A stretch of 64,000 nt of DNA from Bordetella sp. LUAb4 (GCF_021325795.1 NZ_JAHPZX010000003.1:806001-870000); one strand, 5' to 3'. Shown: positions 18,043 to 27,517, numbered from the stretch's first letter. Translations and numbers: made by a program. The notes: a model not told the origin generated them from the letters alone.

Positions 18043-18888
18043 ATGAATACTCGCACGCTTGCGCTTAGGCGCCTGAACATCACGTGGCTGGCCAGCCTGG
18101 ACCTGCTCAGTGGCCTGGCGCTGGTCGTGTTGGCCGTCGTCGTCATGTGGACTATCGCACCCGGCTGGTTTACGGCGGCGGATCCCCTGGTCGGCGATGG
18201 CGCCGACAAATTCCTGCCGCCGAGCCTCCAGCACTGGTTCGGCACCGACCGCGCCGGCCGGGATACGTTTGCCCGCGTGGTGCACGGCACGCATACCACC
18301 GTTTATGGGGCCGTCATCGGTACGGCGATCGGACTAAGCTTCGGCACGATTATCGGCGTCGTCGCGGGCGTCGCGCGCGGTACCGTCGATGCGGTGTTGA
18401 TGCGGCTGATCGACGTGTTGCTGGCGTTTCCCGGATTCCTGATCGCCTTGTGCCTGGTGTCCGCGTTCGGGCCGGGTACGGCGAAGATCGCCATAGGCGT
18501 AGGTATCGGTGCGGTGGCGCCTTTCGCGCGGGTCGCGCGCAGCGAAGCCCTGCGCGTGGTGCAGCTCGACTTCGTGGCGGCCGCACGCGTCTCGGGCGCA
18601 CGTCCGGCGGCGGTGCTATTGCGTCACGTGTTGCTGAATTCCGCGGGGCCGATCGTCGCCCTGATTCCCACCGAACTGGGCGCGATGATCCTGGCCATTG
18701 CCGGCCTGGGTTTCCTGGGCTATGGCGCGCCGCCGCCTCAACCCGAATGGGGCACCTTGCTGTCCGAGGGGCGCGACTATATCGCCAGAGCGTGGTGGTT
18801 GACGTCCTTGCCCGGCATCGTGGTCCTTTGCACCGTGCTGGCGGTGTCCCGGGTGAGCCGCCTGGTGCAACGGCGGTTCAGGATTTGA
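18043..18888 (+). CDS. ABC transporter permease (DppC-like)
   Basis: A 281-residue inner-membrane permease, the second subunit of the importer. It has the DppC-type FGTDRAGRDTFARVVHGTHT segment (residues about 66-85), five to six TM helices and the coupling loop QLDFVAAARVSGARPAAVLL. It starts 9 bp after the DppB-like stop. C-terminal GFLGYGAPPPQPEWG is the usual family ending before the last helix. Confidence 0.92.
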   Translation: MNTRTLALRRLNITWLASLDLLSGLALVVLAVVVMWTIAPGWFTAADPLVGDGADKFLPPSLQHWFGTDRAGRDTFARVVHGTHTTVYGAVIGTAIGLSFGTIIGVVAGVARGTVDAVLMRLIDVLLAFPGFLIALCLVSAFGPGTAKIAIGVGIGAVAPFARVARSEALRVVQLDFVAAARVSGARPAAVLLRHVLLNSAGPIVALIPTELGAMILAIAGLGFLGYGAPPPQPEWGTLLSEGRDYIARAWWLTSLPGIVVLCTVLAVSRVSRLVQRRFRI

Positions 18889-18898
18889 GGCGCAGCGA

Positions 18899-20551
18899 AT
18901 GTTAGAGATCGAGAACCTGACCATCCATTACCGCGGCAATGCCCAGCCCGCCGTCAACAACGCGCGGGTGTCGGTCGCCAGCGGTGAAATCGTGGCGGTC
19001 ATAGGCGAATCCGGTTCAGGCAAATCCACGCTTAGCAAGGCGGTCATAGGCCTGCTGCCGAAAACCGCACGTATCGCGGCGGGCAGCATCCGCATCGATG
19101 GCCAGGAACTGACGACACTGTCCGAGCGGGAGTGGGTGAAACGGCGCGGGCGCCTCATCGGCCTGGTGCCGCAAGACCCGGCCACGTCGCTCAATCCTGT
19201 GCAGACCATCGGTGCCCAGGTCACCGAGATATTCCGTTTGCATGCGGCATCGGGCCGAACACGTTCACGGCAGGAACTGCGGGACGAGGCCGCGGCGCTG
19301 CTTGAACTGGTGGGTATCGACCATCCGGTTCAACGGTTGTCGCAGTATCCCCACGAACTCTCCGGCGGCATGCGCCAGCGTGTCCTCATCGCCATGGCCT
19401 TCGGCTTGCGGCCCAAGCTCTTGATCGCCGACGAGCCGACCAGCGCGCTCGACGTCACCGTGCAGAAGCAGGTGCTGGAAGTGTTCGACAGGCTGGCACA
19501 ACAGACTCGTGTCGCCGTTCTGTTCGTGACCCACAACCTGGCCGTGGCCGGCGACCACGCGCAAAGAGCGATCGTGATGCGCAATGGCGAGGTACTGGAA
19601 AGCGGGCCTGTCGAGGAACTCGTTTTCAATCCCACGCAACCGTACACGCGTGATCTCGCCGCTTCCGCGTTCAAGGTCCGGTCCGTGGATAGCCGAGGCG
19701 TACGGCCGCAACCGGTTGACGCCAGGCGGGCTATCGAAGTGGCCGGCCTGAGCAAGGTATTCGCGCATGGATCGGGACAACGATTCAAGGCTGTCGATGC
19801 CGTGTCATTTGCCGTGCCAACGGGAAGCACATTCGCGCTCGTGGGCGAGTCCGGGTCGGGCAAGTCGACCGTGGCGCGGCTGATTCTGGGCCTGGCGCGC
19901 GCCAGCGAAGGGACGGTTCGGGTGGACGGCAAGGATGCCACCAACCTGGCCGGCGACGCCCAACGCGAGGTGTGGCGGCACATTCAGCTAGTCCAGCAGA
20001 ATCCCCAGGTCGCACTCGATCCGCGTTTCACGATAGCGCAGATCATCGCCGAACCCCTACATGCATTTGGCATTGGCGATCGTAGCCAACGGCCCCATCG
20101 CGTTGCTGAACTGCTGGACCAGGTCGGGCTGCCGCGCGCCGTCGCGCAGCGTCGGCCGCGCGAACTGTCCGGCGGCCAACAGCAGCGCGTGGCCATCGCG
20201 CGCGCGCTGGCGCCCCAGCCTCGCATCGTGGTGCTGGACGAGGCATTGTCGGCGCTGGACGTCGTGACGCAGGCCAGGATCGTCGACCTGCTCGATCGCC
20301 TCCAGCGCGACCTGAACCTGACTTATCTATTCATTTCGCACGATCTGGAAGTGGTGCGCTCGCTATCAGACTATGTGGCGGTCTTACGCCAGGGCCGCCT
20401 GATCGAGAGCGGCCCGACAGCGACCGTGTTCGAACGTCCGCGTAACGCCTACACCCAGGCATTGCTCGATGCGACGCCCGGACAGCGCCTGCGGGATGCG
20501 GGCAACAGGTTGCGGGCCGTGGCGGCACCCGCGGCGTTGGCAATTCAATAA
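18899..20551 (+). CDS. double-ATPase of the ABC importer (DppD-DppF fusion)
   Basis: A 550-residue protein with two complete ABC ATPase domains in one chain. Domain 1: Walker A GESGSGKST near residue 39, signature LSGGMRQR, Walker B KLLIADEPTSALD. Domain 2: Walker A GESGSGKST near residue 317, signature LSGGQQQR, Walker B RIVVLDEALSALD, where Glu-Ala replaces the usual Glu-Pro. It powers the DppB/C-like permeases encoded upstream, 10 bp away. Fused ATPases of this type occur in glutathione and opine importers (GsiA-like), so the exact ligand class stays open. Confidence 0.92.
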   Translation: MLEIENLTIHYRGNAQPAVNNARVSVASGEIVAVIGESGSGKSTLSKAVIGLLPKTARIAAGSIRIDGQELTTLSEREWVKRRGRLIGLVPQDPATSLNPVQTIGAQVTEIFRLHAASGRTRSRQELRDEAAALLELVGIDHPVQRLSQYPHELSGGMRQRVLIAMAFGLRPKLLIADEPTSALDVTVQKQVLEVFDRLAQQTRVAVLFVTHNLAVAGDHAQRAIVMRNGEVLESGPVEELVFNPTQPYTRDLAASAFKVRSVDSRGVRPQPVDARRAIEVAGLSKVFAHGSGQRFKAVDAVSFAVPTGSTFALVGESGSGKSTVARLILGLARASEGTVRVDGKDATNLAGDAQREVWRHIQLVQQNPQVALDPRFTIAQIIAEPLHAFGIGDRSQRPHRVAELLDQVGLPRAVAQRRPRELSGGQQQRVAIARALAPQPRIVVLDEALSALDVVTQARIVDLLDRLQRDLNLTYLFISHDLEVVRSLSDYVAVLRQGRLIESGPTATVFERPRNAYTQALLDATPGQRLRDAGNRLRAVAAPAALAIQ

Positions 20552-20566
20552 ATACTGGAGATGTGC

Positions 20567-21886
20567 ATGACCGATCCGGCAGCAAACCCAAAGCGACGTC
20601 TGTTCCTCAGCATCGCCATCAACAGCACCGGTTCGGCCGGCAAGTCCTGGGCGTGGCCGGGCACGGATTGGACGCGCTTCAACCGCTTCGATCACTACCT
20701 GCGTTCGGCGCAGCTCGCCCACGAGGGGCGTTTCGATATCGTATTTGTCTCCGACCACCCGGCGCTGCAGCGCGACAACACCAGTCGGCCTCTGCACAGT
20801 TTCGATCCGACAGTGTTGTTCACCGCCATCGCCGCCCGGGTGCCTGACATCGGCTTCCTGTTGACGGCTTCGTCGTCCTACAACTCGCCCTACAACCTGG
20901 CCCGCCGGCTGGCCACACTGGACAATATCTCCGACGGCCGGGTGATCTGGAATGTCGTGTCCAGCTTCAATCCGGATATCGCCGCCAACTTCAGCGCCGC
21001 GCCATTGCCGCCACGCGATGAACGTTATCGGCGCGCGGACGAGTTCGTGGAAGTGGTGAAGAAACTCTGGCTGAGTTGGGACACGCCGGCGGGAGACAGG
21101 CCGCAGGACAAGGTTTGGAACGAGACGACAGCACGCAAGATAGATCACCACGGTGAATTCTTCGACGTCACGGGCCCCTTGAACGTGCCGATCGGTCCAC
21201 AGAAGCATCCGGTCATCTCGCAGGCCGGCGCGTCGGATGCCGGCATCGACCTGGCCGCCAAGCATGCGGACATCGTGTATGCGTCGCTGTTCAACAAGCA
21301 GGCCGCGTTCAGTTACAAGGCGCAATTGAGCGAGCGCGCAGTGGCCCACGGACGCGACCCCGACGGCATCCGGTTGATGCCGGGGCTGGTCGTCGTGCTG
21401 GGAGAGACCCGTGAGGAAGCCTATCGCAAGCATGAGGCGCTGCACGGGGAGGGCGGCGAGGACAGTCTGGTAAAGGATTTCTTCAAGCGTGCCGCGCTAT
21501 CGGACGTTGCGGGCCTGGATCCCGACCAGCCCATCGACCCCGCGGTGTTCGACTACACGCAGGACCAGACCCGCCCGGTGGGGTTCTCGCGCTCATTCGC
21601 GGAACTGACGGCGGCGGAAAGCTTGACCCCGCGCCAATTGGTGAGACGCGTGGACGGCGGCCACCGCCTGGCGATCGGCACGCCGCGTGAAGTGGCGGAC
21701 ACCATTCTGGACTGGTGGCGCAGCGGCGCCGCGGATGGCTTCAATATCCACATCCCTGTGCTGCCCGACGGCATCGCCGAGTTCAACCGCACGGTCATTC
21801 CCTTGCTGCAGGCCGCGGGGGCCGTGCCGACCGAGTACGATGGATCGACGATACGGCAACGACTGGACCTGCCTGACCCGGTCTAG
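20567..21886 (+). CDS. LLM-class flavin-dependent monooxygenase (NtaA/SnaA/DszA type)
   Basis: A 439-residue bacterial-luciferase-like FMNH2-dependent monooxygenase. Family segments include the TIM-barrel opening with WAWPGTDWTRFNRFDHYL, LTASSSYNSPYNLARRLATLD, SDGRVIWNVVSSFNPD and the QAGASDAGIDLAAKHAD nucleotide region. I choose ATG 20567 (CTGGAG seven bases upstream) over ATG 20561. It ends the ABC importer operon, 15 bp after the ATPase, so it most likely oxidises the imported compound. It needs a flavin reductase, which is not in this operon. Its stop overlaps that of the convergent hydroxylase gene. Confidence 0.9.
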   Translation: MTDPAANPKRRLFLSIAINSTGSAGKSWAWPGTDWTRFNRFDHYLRSAQLAHEGRFDIVFVSDHPALQRDNTSRPLHSFDPTVLFTAIAARVPDIGFLLTASSSYNSPYNLARRLATLDNISDGRVIWNVVSSFNPDIAANFSAAPLPPRDERYRRADEFVEVVKKLWLSWDTPAGDRPQDKVWNETTARKIDHHGEFFDVTGPLNVPIGPQKHPVISQAGASDAGIDLAAKHADIVYASLFNKQAAFSYKAQLSERAVAHGRDPDGIRLMPGLVVVLGETREEAYRKHEALHGEGGEDSLVKDFFKRAALSDVAGLDPDQPIDPAVFDYTQDQTRPVGFSRSFAELTAAESLTPRQLVRRVDGGHRLAIGTPREVADTILDWWRSGAADGFNIHIPVLPDGIAEFNRTVIPLLQAAGAVPTEYDGSTIRQRLDLPDPV

Positions 21887-22758
21887 GCGTGGCGGAAGCG
21901 CCGCTCTCGTATCCACTTGGTCGCGATCCATTTTTCGCCAGCCAACACCTTGGCACCCGCGTGCAGGGACATCGGATCGGTGCGCCCATCCGCATTGCCA
22001 TACTCGAAGAAAAAGGCCTGGCCACGGCGCGGCAGCACGGACCAGCCGGCGTGGGGAAAGGTCGTCTCGCCGCCCGCATCCACGTCATTCAGATACATGA
22101 TGAAGGTAGCGATGCGCTGTCCGCTACGCGCGATGGATGACTGATTCGCTTGGTTGGCCGGCATCAGGTAATCGTAGTGCGCGGTACTCTCGGCACCGGT
22201 CGGATAGTGCAGGATCTGCAGGCCTTCTCCGTGCTCCATGGGCAAGCCGGTAAGCGCGGCGATGCGCTGCTCGATATGCGCTACCAGCGGCGTTTCCATC
22301 AGCTTGAAGAACATCCCGGCGCTGCTGCGGTGGTCTGCCACCCGGTCCAGTCCCGTTATGGGATCGACCACGGTGGAGGCCGCCAGGCGGGGCCGCGCCT
22401 GGGCGATCAATTGCCTGCACTCTTGCGCGTCGACCACGTTGCCCAGCAGGGCCGCGCAGGGCCTTTGCAGGCGCGCCAACACCGGTACGTCCCGGTTGCC
22501 TGCCTTGAGCACGGACATCCGGCCCAAGCGGCTCGGATCCGGTACATAGCGCGCGGGGGGCGCCGCCAGGTCGAGCTTGCCCTGGGGCATGGGTTCGCCG
22601 TACAGCAGCGCGTTGGAGACGGCTTGCACCATGGCCAGCGCCAACTGGTCCTCCAATCCATTACCCGCCAGTTCCTCGACCACGGCCTGCGGCTGGCACC
22701 CGCGCATCAGGTTCTGCGCGATCCAGTCGCGCACGCCGTTGGCGAAGTCGACGATCAT
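21883..22758 (-). CDS. prolyl-4-hydroxylase-like 2OG-Fe(II) dioxygenase
   Basis: A 291-residue Fe(II)/2-oxoglutarate oxygenase with a C-terminal double-stranded beta-helix. Iron ligands H194 and D196 lie in AHYDY, H266 in MSLHAGAKV, and K276 is placed to bind 2-oxoglutarate. The first 100 residues are a helical extension (ANGVRDWIAQNLMRGCQPQA) with repeated-helix character. Family members hydroxylate prolyl residues in proteins or peptides. The gene converges on the monooxygenase and their stop codons overlap (21883-21886). A lipoprotein gene lies 11 bp upstream on the same strand. Confidence 0.88.
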   Translation of the reverse strand: MIVDFANGVRDWIAQNLMRGCQPQAVVEELAGNGLEDQLALAMVQAVSNALLYGEPMPQGKLDLAAPPARYVPDPSRLGRMSVLKAGNRDVPVLARLQRPCAALLGNVVDAQECRQLIAQARPRLAASTVVDPITGLDRVADHRSSAGMFFKLMETPLVAHIEQRIAALTGLPMEHGEGLQILHYPTGAESTAHYDYLMPANQANQSSIARSGQRIATFIMYLNDVDAGGETTFPHAGWSVLPRRGQAFFFEYGNADGRTDPMSLHAGAKVLAGEKWIATKWIRERRFRHA

Positions 22759-22769
22759 TGCGCGTAACC

Positions 22770-23441
22770 CTAACGTTGGAAGAACTCTTCGGCCACCCAG
22801 CCATCCTTGGTCAGCCGCACGCCTTCGCGCAATTGCAAGGTGCCGGCACCTTCGACGACGCGCGTCACCATGGGGAACACGCGTTGGAAGTCAGCGTCGC
22901 GGGTGAACGGCGCAGGGTCGATGTGATACGTGTAAAGCACGGATGTCTTGCTCGTGCCGTCCTCTTGCTTGACAGGCGTTTCCCAACCGATGACCTTATC
23001 CAGCGTCAGGGTTGCCACGCAGAAATCGGCATCGTGCGTGACCTGCCGGGTAGCGGTGGCGACGACGACCGGTTTGTGCAGGTAGAACTTCTGGCCTGCC
23101 GTGGTCAGGTCGTAGCGCCGGCCGGGCACGCTTATCTTCGCGCCATCGTCGCCGGTACGTTCTACCGGCATCACGGTGCTCTTGAGCAGGCCGAGCTTCT
23201 CCAACACGGGCATCTGCATGGCGTCGCGCGAATTCGCGGAGGTGTCGTCGGCGACGTATTTAGGCCACTGGTACTGCGCCAGGCACAGGTGGCCGCGCTC
23301 GGCCAGATAGTCGTTGATCGCCTTGGTGAAGTTTGCCGTGCTGGGCTCGGCCGCGTTGCCGCTGCAAGCCGCGAGCAGGATCGCCGCCGTCAAGGGTAGC
23401 ATCACACCCGCGCGGCGCATGGCATTGGAAAGTCTGTTCAT
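22770..23441 (-). CDS. lipoprotein of unknown function
   Basis: A 223-residue lipoprotein: the signal peptide MLPLTAAILLAAC ends in a lipobox (L-A-A-C, Cys about 26). The mature part begins NAAEPSTANFTKAINDYLAERG, and contains two further Cys (LCLAQ, DFCVA) and many beta strands. I do not recognise a named family. It sits just upstream of the 2OG-Fe(II) oxygenase gene and 29 bp downstream of the haem peroxidase-like gene, so the three may be one transcript. Confidence 0.7.
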   Translation of the reverse strand: MNRLSNAMRRAGVMLPLTAAILLAACSGNAAEPSTANFTKAINDYLAERGHLCLAQYQWPKYVADDTSANSRDAMQMPVLEKLGLLKSTVMPVERTGDDGAKISVPGRRYDLTTAGQKFYLHKPVVVATATRQVTHDADFCVATLTLDKVIGWETPVKQEDGTSKTSVLYTYHIDPAPFTRDADFQRVFPMVTRVVEGAGTLQLREGVRLTKDGWVAEEFFQR

Positions 23442-23470
23442 CTAAGTCGACTCTTATTCAAATAAAAGGA

Positions 23471-24952
23471 TCAGTCCACGCACTTGCCGCTGGCCGGCGG
23501 TGTCGCGGGCGGCTTGTAGCCGTCGGTCAGAATGTTCATGAAGCAGATAAGGTCCTGCATGTCATGCTCGTTCATGACCGGTGCGCTGCCGGGTTTCCTG
23601 GGCGCCGTGCCGCTGCCCAGGGTGTTGTCGCCGCCTTCTCCCGTGCCCAGCGGGATTTCCTCGTCGATATTGCCCTGGAAGGCTACCGGCAGGTCGTTGA
23701 ACTTGTGCACCGTGGCATTGGGCACGGATTGTGGAAACAGGGCGTAGTCAGGGTTCGCGACCGGCGCGCCGCTACCGCCCGTCTGCGGGTACCAGTATTC
23801 CGGATTGGTGTCGCGCGTGTTGTAGAAGTGCACGACCTGGTTCAACGAGTGCATGACGCCGTTGTGGAAGAAGGCGTTGCGGGTGGCCACATTGCGCAGC
23901 GTAGGTACCTTGAAGACGCCGCAATAAGGGTCGGGCGTGGGAATGCCGGGCGTGCCCGGCGCGTGATCGGTACGTTCCGGTCCGCACAGACCCATGTCGT
24001 AGTAATCGGGATCGCGGTTGGCTGGAATGGGCGATGGATTGTTTGGAATGGATGCGTCATTGCGCGGCACGCCGATCGCCTGATAGGTGTAGTCGGTCAT
24101 CAGGCCCTGGCCGCCATTGAAGTTGGCGCCGGCGTAATGGCAAGCTGCGCAGTTGCCAATGGTGCCGCTGTTGAAAATCATCAGGCCTCGCCGCTCGGCC
24201 GGCGTCAAGGTGCCGCCCAGCTTGTTATGGACGTAAAGATCGTATTTGCTCGAGTACGGATGGAAGCTGACGTCTTCGCGTTCGAAGGCTTCGACGGCCT
24301 TGCCGATGCCGGCGAACGCTGCGTCGTTGTCGTTCAAGGCATCCGCGCCGAAGGCTTGCTTGAACAAGACGGTGTAGGTCGCGGCGCGTACCGCGTCCAC
24401 CACGGCGGCTTTGGATTTGTTGCCCATCTCAACCGGGTTCAGCAGCGGGAAGGCGGCTTGCTCGGCCAGGGTTCCCGCGCGGCCATCCCACATGAAGCCG
24501 CCGCCGGGGGCGCTCAGCGTCACGTTGTCCGGATTGTCGGCAACGTCGTTATAGGTCGGCGTACCGTCCTTGTAGCGCAGGGAGGGGATGGCACGCATGC
24601 CGGATAGCGCGGGGTCGGAACCCAGCTGCACGGACAGGCTGTTGGGTGGCCCGTAGGCATAGGCGGGGTCGTGGCAGGTCGCGCACGACATATTGTGGTT
24701 ACCGGACAGGCTCTTGTCGAAGAACACTTTCTGGCCGACCTGGGCGGCCAGGCTCAGGGCACTGTCGGGCGTGGGAGCAGGGGTTCTCGTAGCAGGGGCG
24801 TTCGTAGCAGTTGCGGTCGCTGAAGCACCCGTCCCCGCGCTGGTCGTCGCGCTTCCCACCTTGACCGCGGCGGATGGGTCCGAACCGTCGTCCCCGCATC
24901 CCGCCAGGATCAACAAGACTGCGGCCAGCACGCCCGCATGGATCTTGCGCAT
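23471..24952 (-). CDS. di-haem cytochrome c peroxidase/MauG-like lipoprotein
   Basis: A 493-residue periplasmic lipoprotein with two c-type haem sites: CATCH at 90-94 and CAACH at 268-272. The signal ends in the lipobox L-A-G-C (Cys19) and is followed by an Ala/Thr/Pro-rich linker to about residue 64. Family segments GQKVFFDKSLSGNHNMSC, AFPLLNPVEMG and FKVPTLRNVATRNAFFHNG are present. Start ATG 24952 has GAGGA upstream. Members reduce H2O2 or oxidise protein side chains using cytochrome c. It is 114 bp downstream of the phosphoesterase gene, with a hairpin between. Confidence 0.9.
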   Translation of the reverse strand: MRKIHAGVLAAVLLILAGCGDDGSDPSAAVKVGSATTSAGTGASATATATNAPATRTPAPTPDSALSLAAQVGQKVFFDKSLSGNHNMSCATCHDPAYAYGPPNSLSVQLGSDPALSGMRAIPSLRYKDGTPTYNDVADNPDNVTLSAPGGGFMWDGRAGTLAEQAAFPLLNPVEMGNKSKAAVVDAVRAATYTVLFKQAFGADALNDNDAAFAGIGKAVEAFEREDVSFHPYSSKYDLYVHNKLGGTLTPAERRGLMIFNSGTIGNCAACHYAGANFNGGQGLMTDYTYQAIGVPRNDASIPNNPSPIPANRDPDYYDMGLCGPERTDHAPGTPGIPTPDPYCGVFKVPTLRNVATRNAFFHNGVMHSLNQVVHFYNTRDTNPEYWYPQTGGSGAPVANPDYALFPQSVPNATVHKFNDLPVAFQGNIDEEIPLGTGEGGDNTLGSGTAPRKPGSAPVMNEHDMQDLICFMNILTDGYKPPATPPASGKCVD

Positions 24953-24997
24953 CGCTATTTCCTCAGGCATTTCAATCGTAGGTATTTCAATACGAGA

Positions 24998-25027
24998 GGC
25001 GGGAAGCGGCCACGGCCGCCTCCCGCC
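24998..25027. terminator. strong hairpin between phosphoesterase and haem-protein genes
   Basis: GGCGGGAAGCGGC at 24998-25010 pairs with GCCGCCTCCCGCC at 25015-25027 around CACG, with one A-C mismatch in 13 pairs. It follows the phosphoesterase stop (25067) on the minus strand and precedes the haem-protein start, so it may terminate or tune read-through between them. No T-run is present. Confidence 0.5.
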
Positions 25028-25066
25028 CAGACTTCATTTACGGCTTTATGCTCACAGCAGCGGCAT

Positions 25067-27517
25067 TCAGTTCAGCGCCCAGATGTTCTTCTGGGTTCTG
25101 TCCGGGCCTACCTGCGGCGTGACCACACCGTCAGTCGAAACCACGGTGCCGGTGCTGTCCTTGGCACCGCTGATGTCGGCCGGGTTGAGCTTCTGCGTAT
25201 AAGCAGCCGGTATCGTGTACGCGTGGTTGATCGGCCGCACCGAATCGAAGTGCGTATCCGCGCTGCTGGCGAACTCCGGCAGATTGATGATGTTCTGCGA
25301 GATGAACGCCTCTGTGTACTTCGCGCGATTCAGGTACGAGCCATCGACCGCGGGATCCGCCAGCTGGAACATGTCCTGCAGCGTACGCACCATGGCGAAA
25401 TGGCTATAGGCGTCGCTGTCGACGATGCCCTTGGCGGACAAGCCCGCATCCTGATGGTTGGTGATGACGCCGAAGATCGAGTTGCCGTGGCCGTTGTTGC
25501 CGGCGGTGTAGTTGGGGGGCGCGGTCGTCTTGGTGACCTTGCCGTTCTCATCGACCGTCAGTGGTGCGCCGCCGGAGCCGACACCGCCCGCGTTCCAGCC
25601 GCAGCATGACGTGCTTGAACCTTCGCCCTCGTCGAACATGACGACGATGGCCACGCGTTTCTGCGGATTCTTCCACAGCGCGGAGCCCTGGATCTGCGCG
25701 ACGACACGCTTCAGGTAGATGTCGGCACGCGTCACGCTGGGGTTCTGGCCGTCGTTGTTGTTGGCGCCGCCGTTGCAGGACTCGGTGTCGGGACCCACGC
25801 CGTGCATGTCATCACACTGGTCGGGTACGACGAAGTTGAGGTTGCCCACGTCGCCATTGGCCAGGTCTTTGCTGAACTGGTCATAGATCCAGGTCGAAAC
25901 ATCGTAGCTGGGATAGGCTGTCGAACTCTTCCAGGCCGCCTCGTTGTACTGCGAGCCGAAGATGGTACGGTTGTCGGCGTAGAACTCAGGCAGATTGCGT
26001 GCCGTCTGGTAAGCGATCGAGGGGCCGTGCTTGACCTTGTAAAGTCCGCCGGGAACCGTGTAGGACGACACGTCAGCGACCGTCGTGCCGTCGATGGCGG
26101 TGCCGCTGTATTGGCCGCTGACCGCGGCGTCGGCGATGCTGTCGGCGCGGGCGTCCTGGCCCGGATTCATCGATTCGCTGTAAGTACGCGCGGTCAGGCC
26201 GGCCTTCGACAGCAGGGTGAACAGGTTGTCGCCCGGCAGGTTGTGAGCCGTGCCGCCCGTCGGGGTGTCGCCGCAGGTGGTGCTGGCCGCGGAGTAGCCG
26301 GCCAGGTGCGCGCTGTCCTTGGGGGGCAGGGCACCGGTGGACGGCAGCACCTGGCCGTCGGAAGCAACACCGCCCGCGAACGCCACATCCTTCAGGGCGT
26401 AGGAGCCGGTTGCGCCACAGCCGAACCAGTTGTCATCGGTGATGCCGTTGTCGTCGCCACCGCCGAGTGCCGTGTAGTTGGGCTCGGAAGGATTGCCGGT
26501 CGAGTAGTAGGTGCTCAGCTGGTTATAGGTGCTGAGAAGCTGGTTGATATAGGGCGCGCGGGGATTCTTCAGTACCGCGTCGGTCGACTTGTTCTCTTCG
26601 ATGATGACGAAGATGTTGTCGTAGGCAGGGATGCCTTCGATGTTGAATGCGGCCTGCTGGGCCTGGGCGAAGGTGATCTTGGCCTGGGCTTGCGTAGGCT
26701 TCACGGCGGTGGCCGCGCTGATACCGCTCAGGCCGGCCAGGCGGGGATCGCCGCCGGTCACCGCCAGGTTGTCCGGGTACATATCACCGCGGTCGAGCTT
26801 GGCGGTGGCGTAGCCATAGCGATTGGCCAGGGCGTTGTCTTCGTACATCAAGGCGTACTTTTCCGCGGCATTGCCGATGCCGTTGACGTCGGCGATCGCA
26901 TCGCTGCCGCTGACGGTGGCGGTGCCCAGGTTGAACGCCGGGCCGGTAAGACGCGTCGCCAGATTGGCTTTTTCTGTCGCGTACGTGCTGTTGTTGGCTT
27001 CGACCAGGCGCTGCAGTTCGCTGGACATGGGGCTGATCACGACGCTGCCCGCGCCTTGGTCGGCGATCTGGTCCTTCGAGGCGCGCAAGATCAGGTGGCT
27101 CGGCACCAGAGCGCCCGAGGCGGTGTTGGTGGCGGTGGTGGGAATGTCGGCGACCAGCGGGCCCGACGTGGTCGTGCTCAACGTGAACTTGCCGTTGGCG
27201 TCGGTCGTCGCGGACGTTTCGTTGCTGTCGAGCACGCCGTTGCCGTTGGCGTCGACGAACACCGTGGCACCGGTGTAATAGCCAGCCTTCAGCGTCGGAT
27301 TACCCGACACACTGTTCTTGGCGGTGGTGGCTACCACGACGCCGGCATAGGTGGTGGCGACGGGGTCGGTGGACCCGGTGGACCCGGTCGACCCAGTGGG
27401 CGCTCCGGTCGAGTCGCTGGCGCTCGAGTCGTCATTCTTGTCCCCACCGCAACCGGCCACCAGTAGCGCCGCAGCGAGTGCTGTCAGCGACATGGTCAGC
27501 ATGGATTTGTTCGGCAT
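25067..27517 (-). CDS. large phosphoesterase-family lipoprotein
   Basis: An 816-residue exported protein. The N-terminus is a lipoprotein signal (LTALAAALLVAGC; Cys about 22) and a Ser/Thr/Gly/Asp-rich linker. A beta-sandwich-like region with an EF-hand-style loop follows (FVDANGNGVLDSNE). From about residue 280 comes a phosphoesterase/phospholipase C-type alkaline phosphatase-fold domain: FVIIEENKSTDAVLK with the catalytic-site Glu-Glu-Asn, FVVPDQCDDMHG, and VVMFDEGEGSSTSCCGWN. Start ATG 27517 versus GTG 27523 is undecided; GGGGA fits the GTG better. It probably hydrolyses phosphoesters at the cell surface. The Pho-box-like site upstream fits a phosphate-starvation role. Confidence 0.82.
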   Translation of the reverse strand: MPNKSMLTMSLTALAAALLVAGCGGDKNDDSSASDSTGAPTGSTGSTGSTDPVATTYAGVVVATTAKNSVSGNPTLKAGYYTGATVFVDANGNGVLDSNETSATTDANGKFTLSTTTSGPLVADIPTTATNTASGALVPSHLILRASKDQIADQGAGSVVISPMSSELQRLVEANNSTYATEKANLATRLTGPAFNLGTATVSGSDAIADVNGIGNAAEKYALMYEDNALANRYGYATAKLDRGDMYPDNLAVTGGDPRLAGLSGISAATAVKPTQAQAKITFAQAQQAAFNIEGIPAYDNIFVIIEENKSTDAVLKNPRAPYINQLLSTYNQLSTYYSTGNPSEPNYTALGGGDDNGITDDNWFGCGATGSYALKDVAFAGGVASDGQVLPSTGALPPKDSAHLAGYSAASTTCGDTPTGGTAHNLPGDNLFTLLSKAGLTARTYSESMNPGQDARADSIADAAVSGQYSGTAIDGTTVADVSSYTVPGGLYKVKHGPSIAYQTARNLPEFYADNRTIFGSQYNEAAWKSSTAYPSYDVSTWIYDQFSKDLANGDVGNLNFVVPDQCDDMHGVGPDTESCNGGANNNDGQNPSVTRADIYLKRVVAQIQGSALWKNPQKRVAIVVMFDEGEGSSTSCCGWNAGGVGSGGAPLTVDENGKVTKTTAPPNYTAGNNGHGNSIFGVITNHQDAGLSAKGIVDSDAYSHFAMVRTLQDMFQLADPAVDGSYLNRAKYTEAFISQNIINLPEFASSADTHFDSVRPINHAYTIPAAYTQKLNPADISGAKDSTGTVVSTDGVVTPQVGPDRTQKNIWALN

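Noticed and set aside
25802-27466. 554-codon open frame on the plus strand
   Set aside because: It is antisense to the phosphoesterase lipoprotein and has the Gly/Arg/Val composition typical of GC-rich shadow frames.
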